Positions 7,878-16,116 of a DNA stretch of 64,000 nucleotides are shown here, in pieces. Source of the DNA: Bacteroidales bacterium (GTDB taxonomy: Bacteria; Bacteroidota; Bacteroidia; Bacteroidales; WCHB1-69). Numbering within the stretch: position 1 is the stretch's first letter; every line of letters starts with the position of its first letter. The notes under the pieces are model-generated. The model did no database searches. It was given only the letters and a program-made list of their open reading frames with translations, and was not told the DNA's origin. The translations under genes and the position numbers were made by a program. The stretch covers positions 97,619-161,618 of the forward strand of contig JAFTCA010000010.1 in the NCBI GenBank assembly GCA_017454945.1, written 5' to 3'.

Positions 7878-8963
7878 ATGAATAGACTCATATTAATAGG
7901 CAACGGCTTCGATTTAGCACATGGTTTGAAAACCAGCTATGCCGATTTTATTGATTGGTATTGGACTAAACGAGTCAAAGGTTTCAGAGGGCTTCATAGT
8001 ACAATATCAAATGATGGTCTGTGTGATTTGAGATTCAAAGACAAAAATAACTCGTGGAATGCTTGGGCTTTCAATAATAATCTTTTTTCAGACAATATTG
8101 ATGGCAAAGCAATTATTGACATTATTAAAAACCACGCCCAATATTTTTCAGTTGGTTTTGCTCCAATGTTTCACGAAATATGCCAAAATATTGAGAGCAA
8201 AGGATGGGTAGATATAGAGGAAATCTTTTACAAGCATTTGACGCAAGATGACAAGAATCTCCCGACGAAAATCAATAGAGAACTAGATATCCTTAAAGCC
8301 TATTTGATTGAGTATTTGACGGAAATCCAGAAAAATATTTCTGACAAAATCATTCTCCAAAATATTAAATCAAAAATTTCCGAACCAATCAAAGAAACTG
8401 ATATTGCTATCGGCTCAATGGCAGCCTTTAACGATTGGAAGGGAATGTTTAATAATCCTGATGAATTTTTGTTGTTGAATTTCAATTATACTTCAACAGC
8501 GAATATCTATGTTTCTAAATTAGACATGTATTCACTCACACATATACATATTCATGGTAATCTAAATAATCCTCAAAGTGTTATTTTTGGATATGGTGAC
8601 GAATTGGATGATAATTTCAAAAATCTTCTTAGGAAAAATGACAACGAGTATTTGAAAAATATTAAATCAATAAAATACTTGGAATCATCAAATTATCGGA
8701 ACATGCTTGAATTTATTGAATCCGATTCATATCAAGTCTATATTATGGGACATTCGTGTGGAATATCGGATAGAACATTACTAAATACTTTATTTGAACA
8801 TAAAAATTGTGTTTCCATTAAACCCTTTTATCACAAAAGAAACGATGGCTCAGATAATTATATGGAAATAGTCCAAAACATTTCACGAAATTTCACGGAT
8901 ATGAAACTGATGCGAGACAGAGTTGTCAATAAGACATTATGTAAAAGCTTGTTAGAAGAATAA
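7878..8963 (+). CDS. AbiH-family abortive-infection protein
   Basis: A 361-residue member of the bacteriophage abortive infection AbiH family. Diagnostic motifs are the N-terminal RLILIGNGFDLAHGLKTSY, the central LLNFNYTSTANIY and HIHGNL, and the C-terminal YIMGHSCGISDRTLL. The ATG at 7878 is chosen because IGNGFDLAHG always lies at the extreme N-terminus; it follows the purine-rich AAAGGGAGGG. It begins 45 nt after the DUF2806 stop and is followed by an intrinsic terminator at 9026, so it is probably the last gene of the operon. AbiH was first described in Lactococcus as blocking phage infection by an unresolved mechanism. The family call is firm; anti-phage activity here is inferred. Confidence 0.9.
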   Translation: MNRLILIGNGFDLAHGLKTSYADFIDWYWTKRVKGFRGLHSTISNDGLCDLRFKDKNNSWNAWAFNNNLFSDNIDGKAIIDIIKNHAQYFSVGFAPMFHEICQNIESKGWVDIEEIFYKHLTQDDKNLPTKINRELDILKAYLIEYLTEIQKNISDKIILQNIKSKISEPIKETDIAIGSMAAFNDWKGMFNNPDEFLLLNFNYTSTANIYVSKLDMYSLTHIHIHGNLNNPQSVIFGYGDELDDNFKNLLRKNDNEYLKNIKSIKYLESSNYRNMLEFIESDSYQVYIMGHSCGISDRTLLNTLFEHKNCVSIKPFYHKRNDGSDNYMEIVQNISRNFTDMKLMRDRVVNKTLCKSLLEE

Positions 8964-9025
8964 AAGGTGCGCAGTGCCGTCATCGACGATTTGTAATTTT
9001 AATAAATCCTTATTACAAAACCGTG

Positions 9026-9049
9026 CAACCTCTACGAGGTTGTTTTTTT
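9026..9049 (+). terminator. intrinsic terminator after the AbiH gene
   Basis: Stem CAACCTC/GAGGTTG with a 3-nt loop TAC, followed by seven T residues. It closes the operon that begins at 2628. Confidence 0.7.
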
Positions 9050-9312
9050 GACAACCACCATGGCTATTGACATGTATTCCCGATGGGAACGCAATTACCA
9101 TTGCATATCTAAGTTGAGGGTTCTTCCTCTGTAAAACTTTTTTTAGTTTTATATGTAATTAATTTTTTATTATTTTTGCAGCGAAAATATTTTCGTTTTC
9201 CTTGCGGTCATTTAATAATAAAACATCCTTCTCGGGTTGTGAGATATTTTCAAAATCTCTCCCAAATATAGGATATTTTATTTAATAACTTAATAAAAAA
9301 AACATTGTGGCT
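9050..9312. other. intergenic region before the YhcG-type gene
   Basis: No gene is seen. It contains a small hairpin TTCCCGATGGGAA near 9078, resembling an extragenic repeat, and a TATTTTTG -7 element at 9171-9178 that would give a leader of about 130 nt for the gene at 9313. The leader has several T-rich runs but no recognisable riboswitch. Confidence 0.4.
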
Positions 9313-10371
9313 ATGAAAAAAGATAACCAAGAAGAAAATCCAGATAACCAAATTCAAATAGACAAGCTGTATAACGATGTGCGCAAAATCATAGACTCCG
9401 CACGTAATAATGCCATACGAAGCGTTGATTTTTGCCGTGTCCAGATGTATTGGCTTATGGGACAACGAATATTCGAAGAAGAACAGCAGGGAAAGACAAG
9501 AGCCGCATACGGATCCTTTCTGCTTCAAAATCTCGCAAAAAGACTGGAGCCCGAGTTCGGAAGCGGCTTTGGATATCGTCAACTTAAATTTTGCAGGCAA
9601 TTTTACAGGACATATCCAAATAGGAACACACTGCGTTCCCAATTGAACTGGAGCCAATACCGAATGTTAATTCAAATTCCTGATCCCGAAAAACGAGAAT
9701 ATTATGAAATTGAATCTGTCAATAATGCATGGTCGGCACGTGAAACAGAAAGACAAATAAACGCCATGCTTTATGAACGGCTGCTTGTAAATAACGACAA
9801 GGAGAAAGTGTTGGCCATAGCGCGGAAAGAGCGAATTCCGGATGACCCAACAGAAATTATCAAAGCACCTATGGTACTTGAATTTCTAGGACTTCATAGG
9901 GAAAGCAGCTATTATGAGAAAGACCTTGAATCTGCCATCATCACACACTTGACCGAGTTTCTTCTTGAAATGGGCAAGGGCTTCTCTTTCGTCGCGCGCC
10001 AAAAACGACTATTGCTAGAAGATAATGAGTTTTTCATAGACCTTGTTCTCTATAATCGATTGCTGCGATGTCATGTCATCATCGAACTGAAAACAGGGAA
10101 ACTTACTCATCAAGATTTAGGACAACTACAGATGTATGTTAATTATTTTGACCGATACGAAAAATTACCAGATGAGAATTCCACCATAGGCATTCTTCTC
10201 TGTACTGCAAAAAATGACACCGTGGTGCGCATGACCCTACCCGCCGACAACAAGAACATTCTTGCACACGAATACCAACTATATCTTCCCACAACAGAAC
10301 AGTTAATAGAAGAAGTCAGTGAGGTGAAAAAGATGACTCTCAAAAAAAATAATCCCCCATTTTACCGATAG
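9313..10371 (+). CDS. DUF1016/YhcG-family PD-(D/E)XK nuclease
   Basis: A 352-residue protein of the YhcG/DUF1016 type. The N-terminal domain (IRSVDFCRVQMYWLMGQRI, then LAKRLEPEFGSGFGYRQL) is the helical DUF1016 N domain. The C-terminal domain is a PD-(D/E)XK nuclease with Asp243 in FFIDLVLY and Glu258-Leu-Lys260 in IIELKTGK, followed by the conserved QLQMYVNYFD. The ATG at 9313 is preferred to a GTG two codons earlier. Relatives are repeatedly found beside type I restriction-modification genes. It lies beyond the terminator at 9026 with its own promoter, so it is an independent unit at the right edge of the AT-rich island. Nuclease activity is predicted from intact residues only. Confidence 0.9.
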   Translation: MKKDNQEENPDNQIQIDKLYNDVRKIIDSARNNAIRSVDFCRVQMYWLMGQRIFEEEQQGKTRAAYGSFLLQNLAKRLEPEFGSGFGYRQLKFCRQFYRTYPNRNTLRSQLNWSQYRMLIQIPDPEKREYYEIESVNNAWSARETERQINAMLYERLLVNNDKEKVLAIARKERIPDDPTEIIKAPMVLEFLGLHRESSYYEKDLESAIITHLTEFLLEMGKGFSFVARQKRLLLEDNEFFIDLVLYNRLLRCHVIIELKTGKLTHQDLGQLQMYVNYFDRYEKLPDENSTIGILLCTAKNDTVVRMTLPADNKNILAHEYQLYLPTTEQLIEEVSEVKKMTLKKNNPPFYR

Positions 10372-10383
10372 AATGAATTTTAT

Positions 10384-10391
10384 TATTTTTG
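10384..10391 (+). promoter_or_regulatory. -7 element (TATTTTTG) for yebC
   Basis: Matches TAnnTTTG followed by GCA and lies 35 nt before the yebC ATG. It marks the return to the core genome after the defence island. Confidence 0.5.
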
Positions 10392-10425
10392 CATTCTAAT
10401 ACAGAAATAAAAACACGATAACACT

Positions 10426-11136
10426 ATGGGAAGAGCATTTGAATTTAGAAAAGCTAGAAAATTTAAAAGATGGGGAAATATGTCCAGAACCTTTACGCGT
10501 CTGGGCAAGGAAATAACAATTGCAGCCAAAGCCGGTGGTCCCGACCCGTCGGGTAACGCCCGCCTGCGTCTGCTCATTCAGACCGCCCGCTCGGAAAACA
10601 TGCCGAAAGACAATGTGGAAAGAGCCATCAAGCGCGCCTTCGAGAAGGACACCTCCGACTACAAAGAAATGGTTTACGAAGGCTATGCACCCCACGGCGT
10701 GGCCGTGCTCATTGAAGCCGCTACCGACAACAACCAGCGCACCGTCGCCAACCTGCGCAGCTACTTCAACAAGTTCGGCGGCAACCTCGGCACCTCGGGC
10801 ATGCTCGACTTCCTGTTCGACCGCAAATGCGTCTTCACCATAGCCCCAAAAGAAGGCGTGGACCTCGAAGAACTGGAACTGGAACTGATTGACTACGGCG
10901 TGGAAGAACTCTTCGCCGAAGAGGACGAAATCGTCATCTATGCCGAATTCCAGAACTTTGGTCCCATCCAGAAATATCTGGAAGAAAACAACTTCGAAAT
11001 CAAGTCGTTCAAGTTCGAACGTATCCCCAACGACATGAAACAACTGACCGACGAGGAAAAGGAAGAAGTGGAGAAACTGCTGGAGAAAATCGAAGAGGAC
11101 GACGACGTAACTAACGTATTTCACAATATGGAATAG
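10426..11136 (+). CDS. yebC: YebC/PmpR-family regulatory protein
   Basis: A 236-residue member of the TACO1/YebC family, known both as a DNA-binding regulator and, in more recent work, as a factor that helps ribosomes through difficult sequences. The full family length is present: N-terminal FRKARKFKRWGNMSRTFTRL, then AAKAGGPDPSGNARLRLLI, MPKDNVERAIKRA, and the acidic C-terminal part ending in DDVTNVFHNME. The change from K-rich A/T codons of the preceding island to G/C-rich codons is plain here. It stands alone, 56 nt before the next gene, with a 28-nt palindrome in the gap. Confidence 0.95.
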   Translation: MGRAFEFRKARKFKRWGNMSRTFTRLGKEITIAAKAGGPDPSGNARLRLLIQTARSENMPKDNVERAIKRAFEKDTSDYKEMVYEGYAPHGVAVLIEAATDNNQRTVANLRSYFNKFGGNLGTSGMLDFLFDRKCVFTIAPKEGVDLEELELELIDYGVEELFAEEDEIVIYAEFQNFGPIQKYLEENNFEIKSFKFERIPNDMKQLTDEEKEEVEKLLEKIEEDDDVTNVFHNME

Positions 11137-11143
11137 TATTTCC

Positions 11144-11171
11144 GTAGGTGCGTTGCACGCAACGCACCTAC
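11144..11171. repeat. 28-nt extragenic palindrome, copy 1
   Basis: Arms GTAGGTGCGTTG and CAACGCACCTAC flank a 4-nt centre. It is a perfect stem between yebC and the pRiA4b-like gene. One of six palindromes of the same length in this window (others at 14482, 17675, 37475, 38526, 56155). Confidence 0.75.
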
Positions 11172-11192
11172 ACCATAAAACCATTAACGACT

Positions 11193-11795
11193 ATGCAGTA
11201 CATTTACAAATTCAGGGTTTACTACGATGAAGTGGAGGACTTCAGTCGCGACATTGAAATCCTTTCCTCCGACAATTTCGAGTCGTTCCACCATATTCTC
11301 TTCTCGTCTATCGGGCTCACCGGCAACGAGTTGTCATCATTCTTCGTTTGCGACACCAAGTGGAACAAGCAGAAGGAGATTACCTTGATTGACATGGGCG
11401 ACGACAGCGAAACCACAGAGCCAGAATATGACGAAGAGGACGACTTCGGCGCCAAGTCGCATCTCCCGAAATTTGTAATGAAAGAGTCGGTGCTGAAGAA
11501 ATTCATCTCCGACCCGCACCAGCATATCATCTATGAATACGACTTTCTGAATCCCAAAACCTTCTACATCGAACTGCTGAAGACCCTGCAGGCCGAAGAC
11601 GGCGTGGAATACCCGCGCTGCACCAGCTCGGTGAAGACACTGCCGAAGGAGACGCCGAAGAACATCCACCTGGAAGATCCGCTCGACGAGTTCCTCGAAG
11701 AGGAAGACGACGACCTGGACACCGGCTACGGCGACGGTCTCGATGAAGAAGACTACAGCAACATGGATGGCTTTGGAGATTTCAACGAATTTTAA
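11193..11795 (+). CDS. pRiA4b ORF-3 / IS1096-passenger-like protein
   Basis: A 200-residue acidic protein of the plasmid pRiA4b ORF-3-like fold. The N-terminus MQYIYKFRVYYDEVEDFSRD and the central HQHIIYEYDF, with PRCTSSVKTLPKE further on, fit the family. The C-terminal 40 residues are almost entirely acidic (EEEDDDLD, GDGLDEEDY). The ATG at 11193 is the first plausible start after the palindrome. It overlaps miaA by 29 nt, implying translational coupling. Despite the transposon-derived family name, a fixed position before a tRNA-modification gene suggests a host function, which is unknown. No transposase is nearby. Confidence 0.65.
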   Translation: MQYIYKFRVYYDEVEDFSRDIEILSSDNFESFHHILFSSIGLTGNELSSFFVCDTKWNKQKEITLIDMGDDSETTEPEYDEEDDFGAKSHLPKFVMKESVLKKFISDPHQHIIYEYDFLNPKTFYIELLKTLQAEDGVEYPRCTSSVKTLPKETPKNIHLEDPLDEFLEEEDDDLDTGYGDGLDEEDYSNMDGFGDFNEF

Positions 11796-12660
11796 CCGAC
11801 CCACCCTGCTGGTCATCACTGGACCGACGGCTGTTGGCAAGACCGAACTCACCATCCGGCTGGCGCAACAACACCATGCGCCTATCGTCTCGGCCGACTC
11901 GCGCCAGTTCTACCGCGAAATGAAAATCGGCACGGCCTGCCCCAGCGACGAAGAGCTGCGACAGGCCGACCACTATTTTATCGGCACCCTTTCCATCCAC
12001 GACTACTACAGCGTTTCGCGCTACGAACAGGATGTGCTGCAACTGCTGCCGCAGCTCTTCGCACAGAGCAACCTCGTTATCATGACCGGTGGCAGCGGCC
12101 TTTACATCGATGCCGTCTGCAAAGGCATTGACCCGCTGCCCGACCCCGATCCCGACATACGCCAACATGTCAACGAACTGTTCAAACGCGAGGGCATCGA
12201 AGCCTTACGCCGCCAGCTGCGCATCCTCGACCCCGACTTCTGCCGCACCACCGACATGGCCAACCACAAGCGCCTCATCCGCGCGCTGGAAGTGTGCCTG
12301 CAAACCGGCCACCCCTTCTCGCAACAGCTGGGCGGCGAAGCCAAAGCACGCGACTTCGACATCGTGAAATACTGCCTTGTGCGCCCGCGCGAGGAACTGT
12401 TCGCCCGCATCAACCGACGCGTGGAGGTGATGATGGACCACGGCCTGCTCGACGAAGCCCAAAGCCTCTACCCCTACAAACACCTCAACGCCCTCAACAC
12501 CGTGGGCTACAAGGAGTTGTTTGACTATATGGATGGCAAACTGTCGCTGGAACAAGCGGTGGAAGACATCAAGACCCACACCCGCCGCTACGCCAAGCGC
12601 CAAATGACCTGGTTTAACCGCGACGGCGGCTACACCTTTTGCGAACTGAAAGAAAAATAG
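11767..12660 (+). CDS. miaA: tRNA dimethylallyltransferase
   Basis: Transfers the dimethylallyl group from DMAPP to A37 of tRNAs that read UNN codons. The 297-residue protein has the P-loop ITGPTAVGKTELTIRLA near the N-terminus, the substrate motifs SADSRQFYREMKIGTACP and the catalytic segment TGGSGLYIDAV, then DMANHKRLIRALEV and the C-terminal RRYAKRQMTWF. The start at ATG 11767, inside the previous gene, places the P-loop about 15 residues in, as usual. An upstream in-frame ATG at 11743 is less likely. It is convergent with the next gene, with only about 10 nt between stops. Confidence 0.95.
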   Translation: MALEISTNFNRPTLLVITGPTAVGKTELTIRLAQQHHAPIVSADSRQFYREMKIGTACPSDEELRQADHYFIGTLSIHDYYSVSRYEQDVLQLLPQLFAQSNLVIMTGGSGLYIDAVCKGIDPLPDPDPDIRQHVNELFKREGIEALRRQLRILDPDFCRTTDMANHKRLIRALEVCLQTGHPFSQQLGGEAKARDFDIVKYCLVRPREELFARINRRVEVMMDHGLLDEAQSLYPYKHLNALNTVGYKELFDYMDGKLSLEQAVEDIKTHTRRYAKRQMTWFNRDGGYTFCELKEK

Positions 12661-12669
12661 ACCTTAATA

Positions 12670-13332
12670 TTACATCGGAACCACGCTGGCCTCTGTCAAT
12701 TTCTCAAAAGAAGAATTGTTATTAAGCTGATAAAAGCGGTTGCCATTCAGCAAGTAATACTCACCCTTGATGTAATAGATTTCGATTTTCGACACATCCA
12801 TCCCTTTGATTTTCAACATCAGATTGTCGCGATAGTAGGTAATACGGTTTTTGATGGGCGAGTTCCACTGCTCGACCAGAAAATACTCCGTCTGTGCCGG
12901 CTTGAGTGTGTCGGCCTCGGCAAAATGCACTTTCACGCGCCGATTGGCCACCATCTTTTCTTCTGAGACAGGCTCGGCTTCGTAATCTTCCATCATAAAA
13001 TCGACCTCATCCAACTCATTATCAAATGATTCTGAAAAGAGCACCAATGTGTCGGTCTGCAAAGTGTCGGCCGCAGGCTGCATCTTGCGACCTTGCGCCT
13101 CCACGGGGGCTGGCGTCACCGCCACGCTCTCCAAATCCTCAGCTTCATCGTCCGGCACCGCCCGCTCAATCAGTTTGACCCAACGCACATGCTCGGGAAA
13201 GAAATGTTTGTCAATGAGATAAAGCGACAGGCTCAACACAAAACCCACTATCACTCCAATGAGGAGAAAGAGCCAGTTTCTGTTTTTATCCTTCTGTTTT
13301 TCAGTTTTTTGCGTTGAATCCATATCACCCAT
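12670..13332 (-). CDS. single-pass membrane protein, uncharacterised
   Basis: I do not recognise this family. The 220-residue protein has a short basic cytoplasmic N-terminus (KTEKQKDKNRN), one transmembrane helix (WLFLLIGVIVGFVLSLSLYL, about residues 20-39) and a periplasmic remainder: an acidic, Pro/Thr-containing linker to about residue 130, then a compact C-terminal domain (VEQWNSPIKNRITYYRDNL, KIEIYYIKGEYYLLNGNRFY). The layout suggests a membrane-anchored periplasmic binding or scaffold domain. A TATTTTTG element at 13344-13351 (minus) is very close to the ATG at 13332, so the ATG at 13323 is an alternative start. It is divergent from the lytic transglycosylase gene. Confidence 0.6.
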   Translation of the reverse strand: MGDMDSTQKTEKQKDKNRNWLFLLIGVIVGFVLSLSLYLIDKHFFPEHVRWVKLIERAVPDDEAEDLESVAVTPAPVEAQGRKMQPAADTLQTDTLVLFSESFDNELDEVDFMMEDYEAEPVSEEKMVANRRVKVHFAEADTLKPAQTEYFLVEQWNSPIKNRITYYRDNLMLKIKGMDVSKIEIYYIKGEYYLLNGNRFYQLNNNSSFEKLTEASVVPM

Positions 13333-13397
13333 AGAATACTGAGCAAAAATACAAATTATTTGATAGTCAAGAGAGGGAAAAGAACAGCAAAAAAGAT

Positions 13398-13405
13398 TAT
13401 TTTTG
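13398..13405 (+). promoter_or_regulatory. -7 element (TATTTTTG) for the lytic transglycosylase
   Basis: Followed by GCA. It decides the start of the downstream gene, because the longest open frame begins upstream of it at 13360 and could not be translated from this promoter. Confidence 0.5.
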
Positions 13406-13452
13406 CATATCTGTTCAAACCCATCATGAGGCTACGCCTAAACGACCCAACT

Positions 13453-14436
13453 ATGAAAAAACGCATCCTTATTGTGGCGGGCATCGGGCTGAGTGTGCTG
13501 CTCACCATCGGACTGGCGTGCTACGCCATCAAGCAGACCGAAGCCCTGAACGATGACTACACGCCGCACTGCTACTACGACAACACGCTTTCGGCACCCT
13601 ATATTCCCGAGCAGCTGACCTTTGCCGGCGAAGAGGTGCCGCTGGACATCTACTGGGTGCGCGAAAGTCTTGACCGCGAGCTGATTGGTGTCTGCTACCA
13701 GCACTCGCTCACACTGATGACCTTCAAGCTGTCGGGGCGCTGGCTGCCCGTCATCGAGCCGATACTCAAGGAGGAAGGCCTGCCCGACGATTTCAAATAC
13801 CTCTGCATGGCCGAGAGCAACCTGCGCCAGGTGGTGTCGCCCGCCAAGGCCGCCGGCTTCTGGCAGTTTATGGATGCCACCGCCAAGCTGTACGGACTGG
13901 AGGTACGTGAGGATGTGGACGAGCGCTACCATGTGGAGAAGGCCACCCGCGCCGCCTGCCGCTACCTCAAGGGCTCAAAACAAAGGCTCGGCAGTTGGGC
14001 ACTGGCAGCAGCAGCCTACAACATGGGCGAAGGCGGCGTGAAGAAGAACATGACCGCCCAATCGTGCGACAACTACTGGGACCTCTACCTCAATCAGGAG
14101 ACCGCCCGCTACATGTACCGCATACTGGCCTACAAGTGCGTCTTCGAAAATCCCCAGCAGTACGGTGTGCGCCTCACCAAAGCCGACCTCTATTCGCCTA
14201 TCCCCACCAAAGAGGTGGAAGTCACCACGTCGATTCCCGACCTCTACAAGTTCGCCCAGGAGCACCACACCACCTACCGCGAACTGAAAGAGCTCAACCC
14301 GTGGCTACGGAGCAAGAAGCTGACCGTGAGCGAGAAGAAATACATCATCAAGGTGCCTCAAAAGTCGAAAGAAAGCTATTTCAACCTCTTCCGCAACAAC
14401 CCCAACACCTACCAACATATTGGGGATACGTTGTGA
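13453..14436 (+). CDS. membrane-anchored lytic transglycosylase (MltD-like)
   Basis: Cleaves peptidoglycan glycan strands between MurNAc and GlcNAc in the periplasm. The protein is about 327 residues from ATG 13453, which gives a clean signal or anchor sequence (MKKRILIVAGIGLSVLLTIG). The SLT domain follows: PDDFKYLCMAESNL contains the catalytic Glu, then PAKAAGFWQFM, ACRYLK and WALAAAAYNMGEG. A LysM-like segment (YKFAQEHHTTYRELKELNPW) sits near the C-terminus. An alternative ATG at 13426 would add nine residues. It is followed by a 30-bp repeat and a 28-nt palindrome and then by tRNA-Phe. Confidence 0.9.
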   Translation: MKKRILIVAGIGLSVLLTIGLACYAIKQTEALNDDYTPHCYYDNTLSAPYIPEQLTFAGEEVPLDIYWVRESLDRELIGVCYQHSLTLMTFKLSGRWLPVIEPILKEEGLPDDFKYLCMAESNLRQVVSPAKAAGFWQFMDATAKLYGLEVREDVDERYHVEKATRAACRYLKGSKQRLGSWALAAAAYNMGEGGVKKNMTAQSCDNYWDLYLNQETARYMYRILAYKCVFENPQQYGVRLTKADLYSPIPTKEVEVTTSIPDLYKFAQEHHTTYRELKELNPWLRSKKLTVSEKKYIIKVPQKSKESYFNLFRNNPNTYQHIGDTL

Positions 14437-14453
14437 GAGGAGAGAGGAGAGAT

Positions 14454-14483
14454 GAAAACTGAAAATTGAAAACTGAAAGTTGT
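14454..14483 (+). repeat. 30-bp exact repeat, copy 1 (second at 43421, minus)
   Basis: The unit is built from GAAAACT / GAAAATT words and ends in GAAAGTTGT. An exact 30-bp match occurs on the minus strand at 43421-43450, directly at the end of rlmN. Both copies follow a gene in the sense direction. Confidence 0.7.
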
Positions 14484-14509
14484 AGAGATGGGGCGTGCCC
14501 CGTCTCTAC
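14482..14509. repeat. 28-nt extragenic palindrome, copy 2
   Basis: Arms GTAGAGATGGGGC and GCCCCGTCTCTAC with a 2-nt centre and one G-T wobble. It lies directly downstream of the transglycosylase gene and shares the outer GTAGAGA/TCTCTAC with copies 3 and 5. Confidence 0.75.
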
Positions 14510-14658
14510 GGTTTGCCACCTTCAGATTTCTGTTCTTCACTACTTAACTCCATAGTTTCTTAACTTCTTAACTATTCTTTGTTCCACATAACACACAACA
14601 TTTTACATTGAATATCAACTATTTAAATATTTACATTTAAAAAAAACAACGCAAATCG

Positions 14659-14688
14659 TTGCACGAATAAAAAAAAGTGCTATTTTTG
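14659..14688 (+). promoter_or_regulatory. promoter of tRNA-Phe
   Basis: TTG at 14659-14661 and TATTTTTG at 14681-14688 are separated by 19 nt, the spacing expected for the housekeeping Bacteroidetes promoter. This is one of the best two-box matches in the window. Confidence 0.7.
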
Positions 14689-14706
14689 CAGCCTCAAACC
14701 AAAGGA

Positions 14707-14779
<73 letters not shown>

Positions 14780-14784
14780 CCACA

Positions 14785-14819
14785 AAACGCCGAAGGAAAC
14801 TTCGGCGTTTTTGTTTTTT
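14785..14819 (+). terminator. intrinsic terminator of tRNA-Phe
   Basis: Stem AAACGCCGAAG/CTTCGGCGTTT around a GAAA tetraloop, followed by a T-rich run. A strong hairpin only a few bases after the encoded CCA. Confidence 0.9.
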
Positions 14820-14972
14820 GCCATTCTCTCAACAATTAAACACTCAACAATTAAACACTTCAACTTCTCTTAACTCCTTAACTTCTTAGTTTCTTAACTT
14901 CTCACTTTTCACTCCTCACTTCTCACTTTTCACTTTAACAACTCAACAATTAAACAATTCAACAATTATTCG
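14820..14972. repeat. low-complexity word repeats before the RluD-like gene
   Basis: No gene. The stretch is built from short near-repeats: CTCAACAATTAAACA (three forms), CTTAACTTCTTA and CACTTCTCACTTTTCACT. The same words appear in inverse orientation after the RluD-like gene (16071-16268) and after dusB (61962-62045). A TAGCTTTG -7 element at 14973-14980 follows. Confidence 0.6.
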
Positions 14973-14999
14973 TAGCTTTGCAGTTCCAAACCTGACCCC

Positions 15000-16070
15000 A
15001 TGAGCACGAAAAACTCCGACATGGCAGAGAACCTTACCCCTGAAGAAGAGAAAGACGAACTATATGAACACTTTAGGTTCGAGGTGGACAAAGGTACCGA
15101 GCTAATCCGATTGGACAAATATTTGCAGAACCTGATTGCCAACACCTCGCGCAACAAAGTGCAACAGGCCGCCAAAGCAGGCTGCATCCTCGTCAACGGC
15201 AAGCCCGAAAAACAAAACTATCGTGTTCATCCTCTTGATGTTATATCCGTACTGATGCCCAACCCGCCCCGCGATACGGAGGTGCTGCCTGAAAATATCC
15301 CCTTGGATATCACCTACGAGGACGACGACATCATCGTCATCAACAAAGCCCCGGGCATGGTGGTGCACCCCGCCTACGCCAACTACACGGGCACGCTGGT
15401 CAACGCCCTCACCTACCACCTGCAGGGCAAGAAAGGCCGCGACGGCGAGGAGATGAAACCGATGCTGGTGCACCGCATCGACAAGAACACCTCGGGCATC
15501 ATGATTGTGGCCAAAAACGAGTACAGCCAGATGACACTCGCCAAAGACTTCTTCGATCACACCATCAACCGCGCCTACCAAGCGCTGGTGTGGGGCGACT
15601 TTAAAGAGGACGAGGGCACCGTCACCGGCAACGTGGGGCGCCACCCCAAAGAGCGCACCTGCATGACCGTCTTCCCCGACGGCGAGGCCGGCAAACACGC
15701 CGTCACCCACTACAAGGTACTGGAGCGCTTCGGCTACGTAACCCTCATTGAGTGCCGCCTTGAAACGGGCCGCACACACCAGATTCGCGTGCACATGCAA
15801 CACATCGGCCACCCACTGTTCAACGACGCCACCTACGGCGGCGACCGCATCCTGAAAGGCACCACCTTCAACAAGTACAAACAGTTCATCGACAACTGCT
15901 TCCAGCTGATGCCACGACAGGCCCTGCACGCCAAATCGCTGGGTATCACCCACCCCGTGACCAAGAAGGCCATGCTCTTCGACTCGGAGCTGCCAGCCGA
16001 CTTCCAGGCCGTACTCGACAAATGGCGCCACTATGTGCAGCATGTTAATGTGTTTGAGGATGAGGAGTGA
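15000..16070 (+). CDS. rluD: RluA/RluD-family 23S rRNA pseudouridine synthase
   Basis: Isomerises uridines in large-subunit rRNA. The 356-residue protein has an N-terminal S4 RNA-binding domain (IRLDKYLQNLIANTSRNKVQ, about residues 36-95) and the RluA catalytic domain, with the motif HRIDKNTSGIMIVA carrying the catalytic Asp, then RAYQALVWG and ECRLETGRTHQIRVHM. ATG 15000 follows a TAGCTTTG promoter element closely; ATG 15021 is an alternative. The RluD assignment over RluA or RluC rests on the S4 domain and is likely but not certain. Confidence 0.9.
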   Translation: MSTKNSDMAENLTPEEEKDELYEHFRFEVDKGTELIRLDKYLQNLIANTSRNKVQQAAKAGCILVNGKPEKQNYRVHPLDVISVLMPNPPRDTEVLPENIPLDITYEDDDIIVINKAPGMVVHPAYANYTGTLVNALTYHLQGKKGRDGEEMKPMLVHRIDKNTSGIMIVAKNEYSQMTLAKDFFDHTINRAYQALVWGDFKEDEGTVTGNVGRHPKERTCMTVFPDGEAGKHAVTHYKVLERFGYVTLIECRLETGRTHQIRVHMQHIGHPLFNDATYGGDRILKGTTFNKYKQFIDNCFQLMPRQALHAKSLGITHPVTKKAMLFDSELPADFQAVLDKWRHYVQHVNVFEDEE

Positions 16071-16116
16071 AGGGAGTTAAGGAGCTGAAGTGAGAAGTGA
16101 GAAGTGAATAGTGAAG

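Noticed and set aside
9307..9312. GTG start for the YhcG-type gene
   Set aside because: An ATG two codons later gives the same protein and is the more usual start.
11193..11795. Active IS element next to miaA
   Set aside because: No transposase, terminal inverted repeats or target duplication were seen; only a passenger-like protein family is present.
15102..16043. 313-codon open frame antisense to the RluD-like gene
   Set aside because: Long antisense frames arise from G/C-rich codon bias; no domain or start signal was seen.
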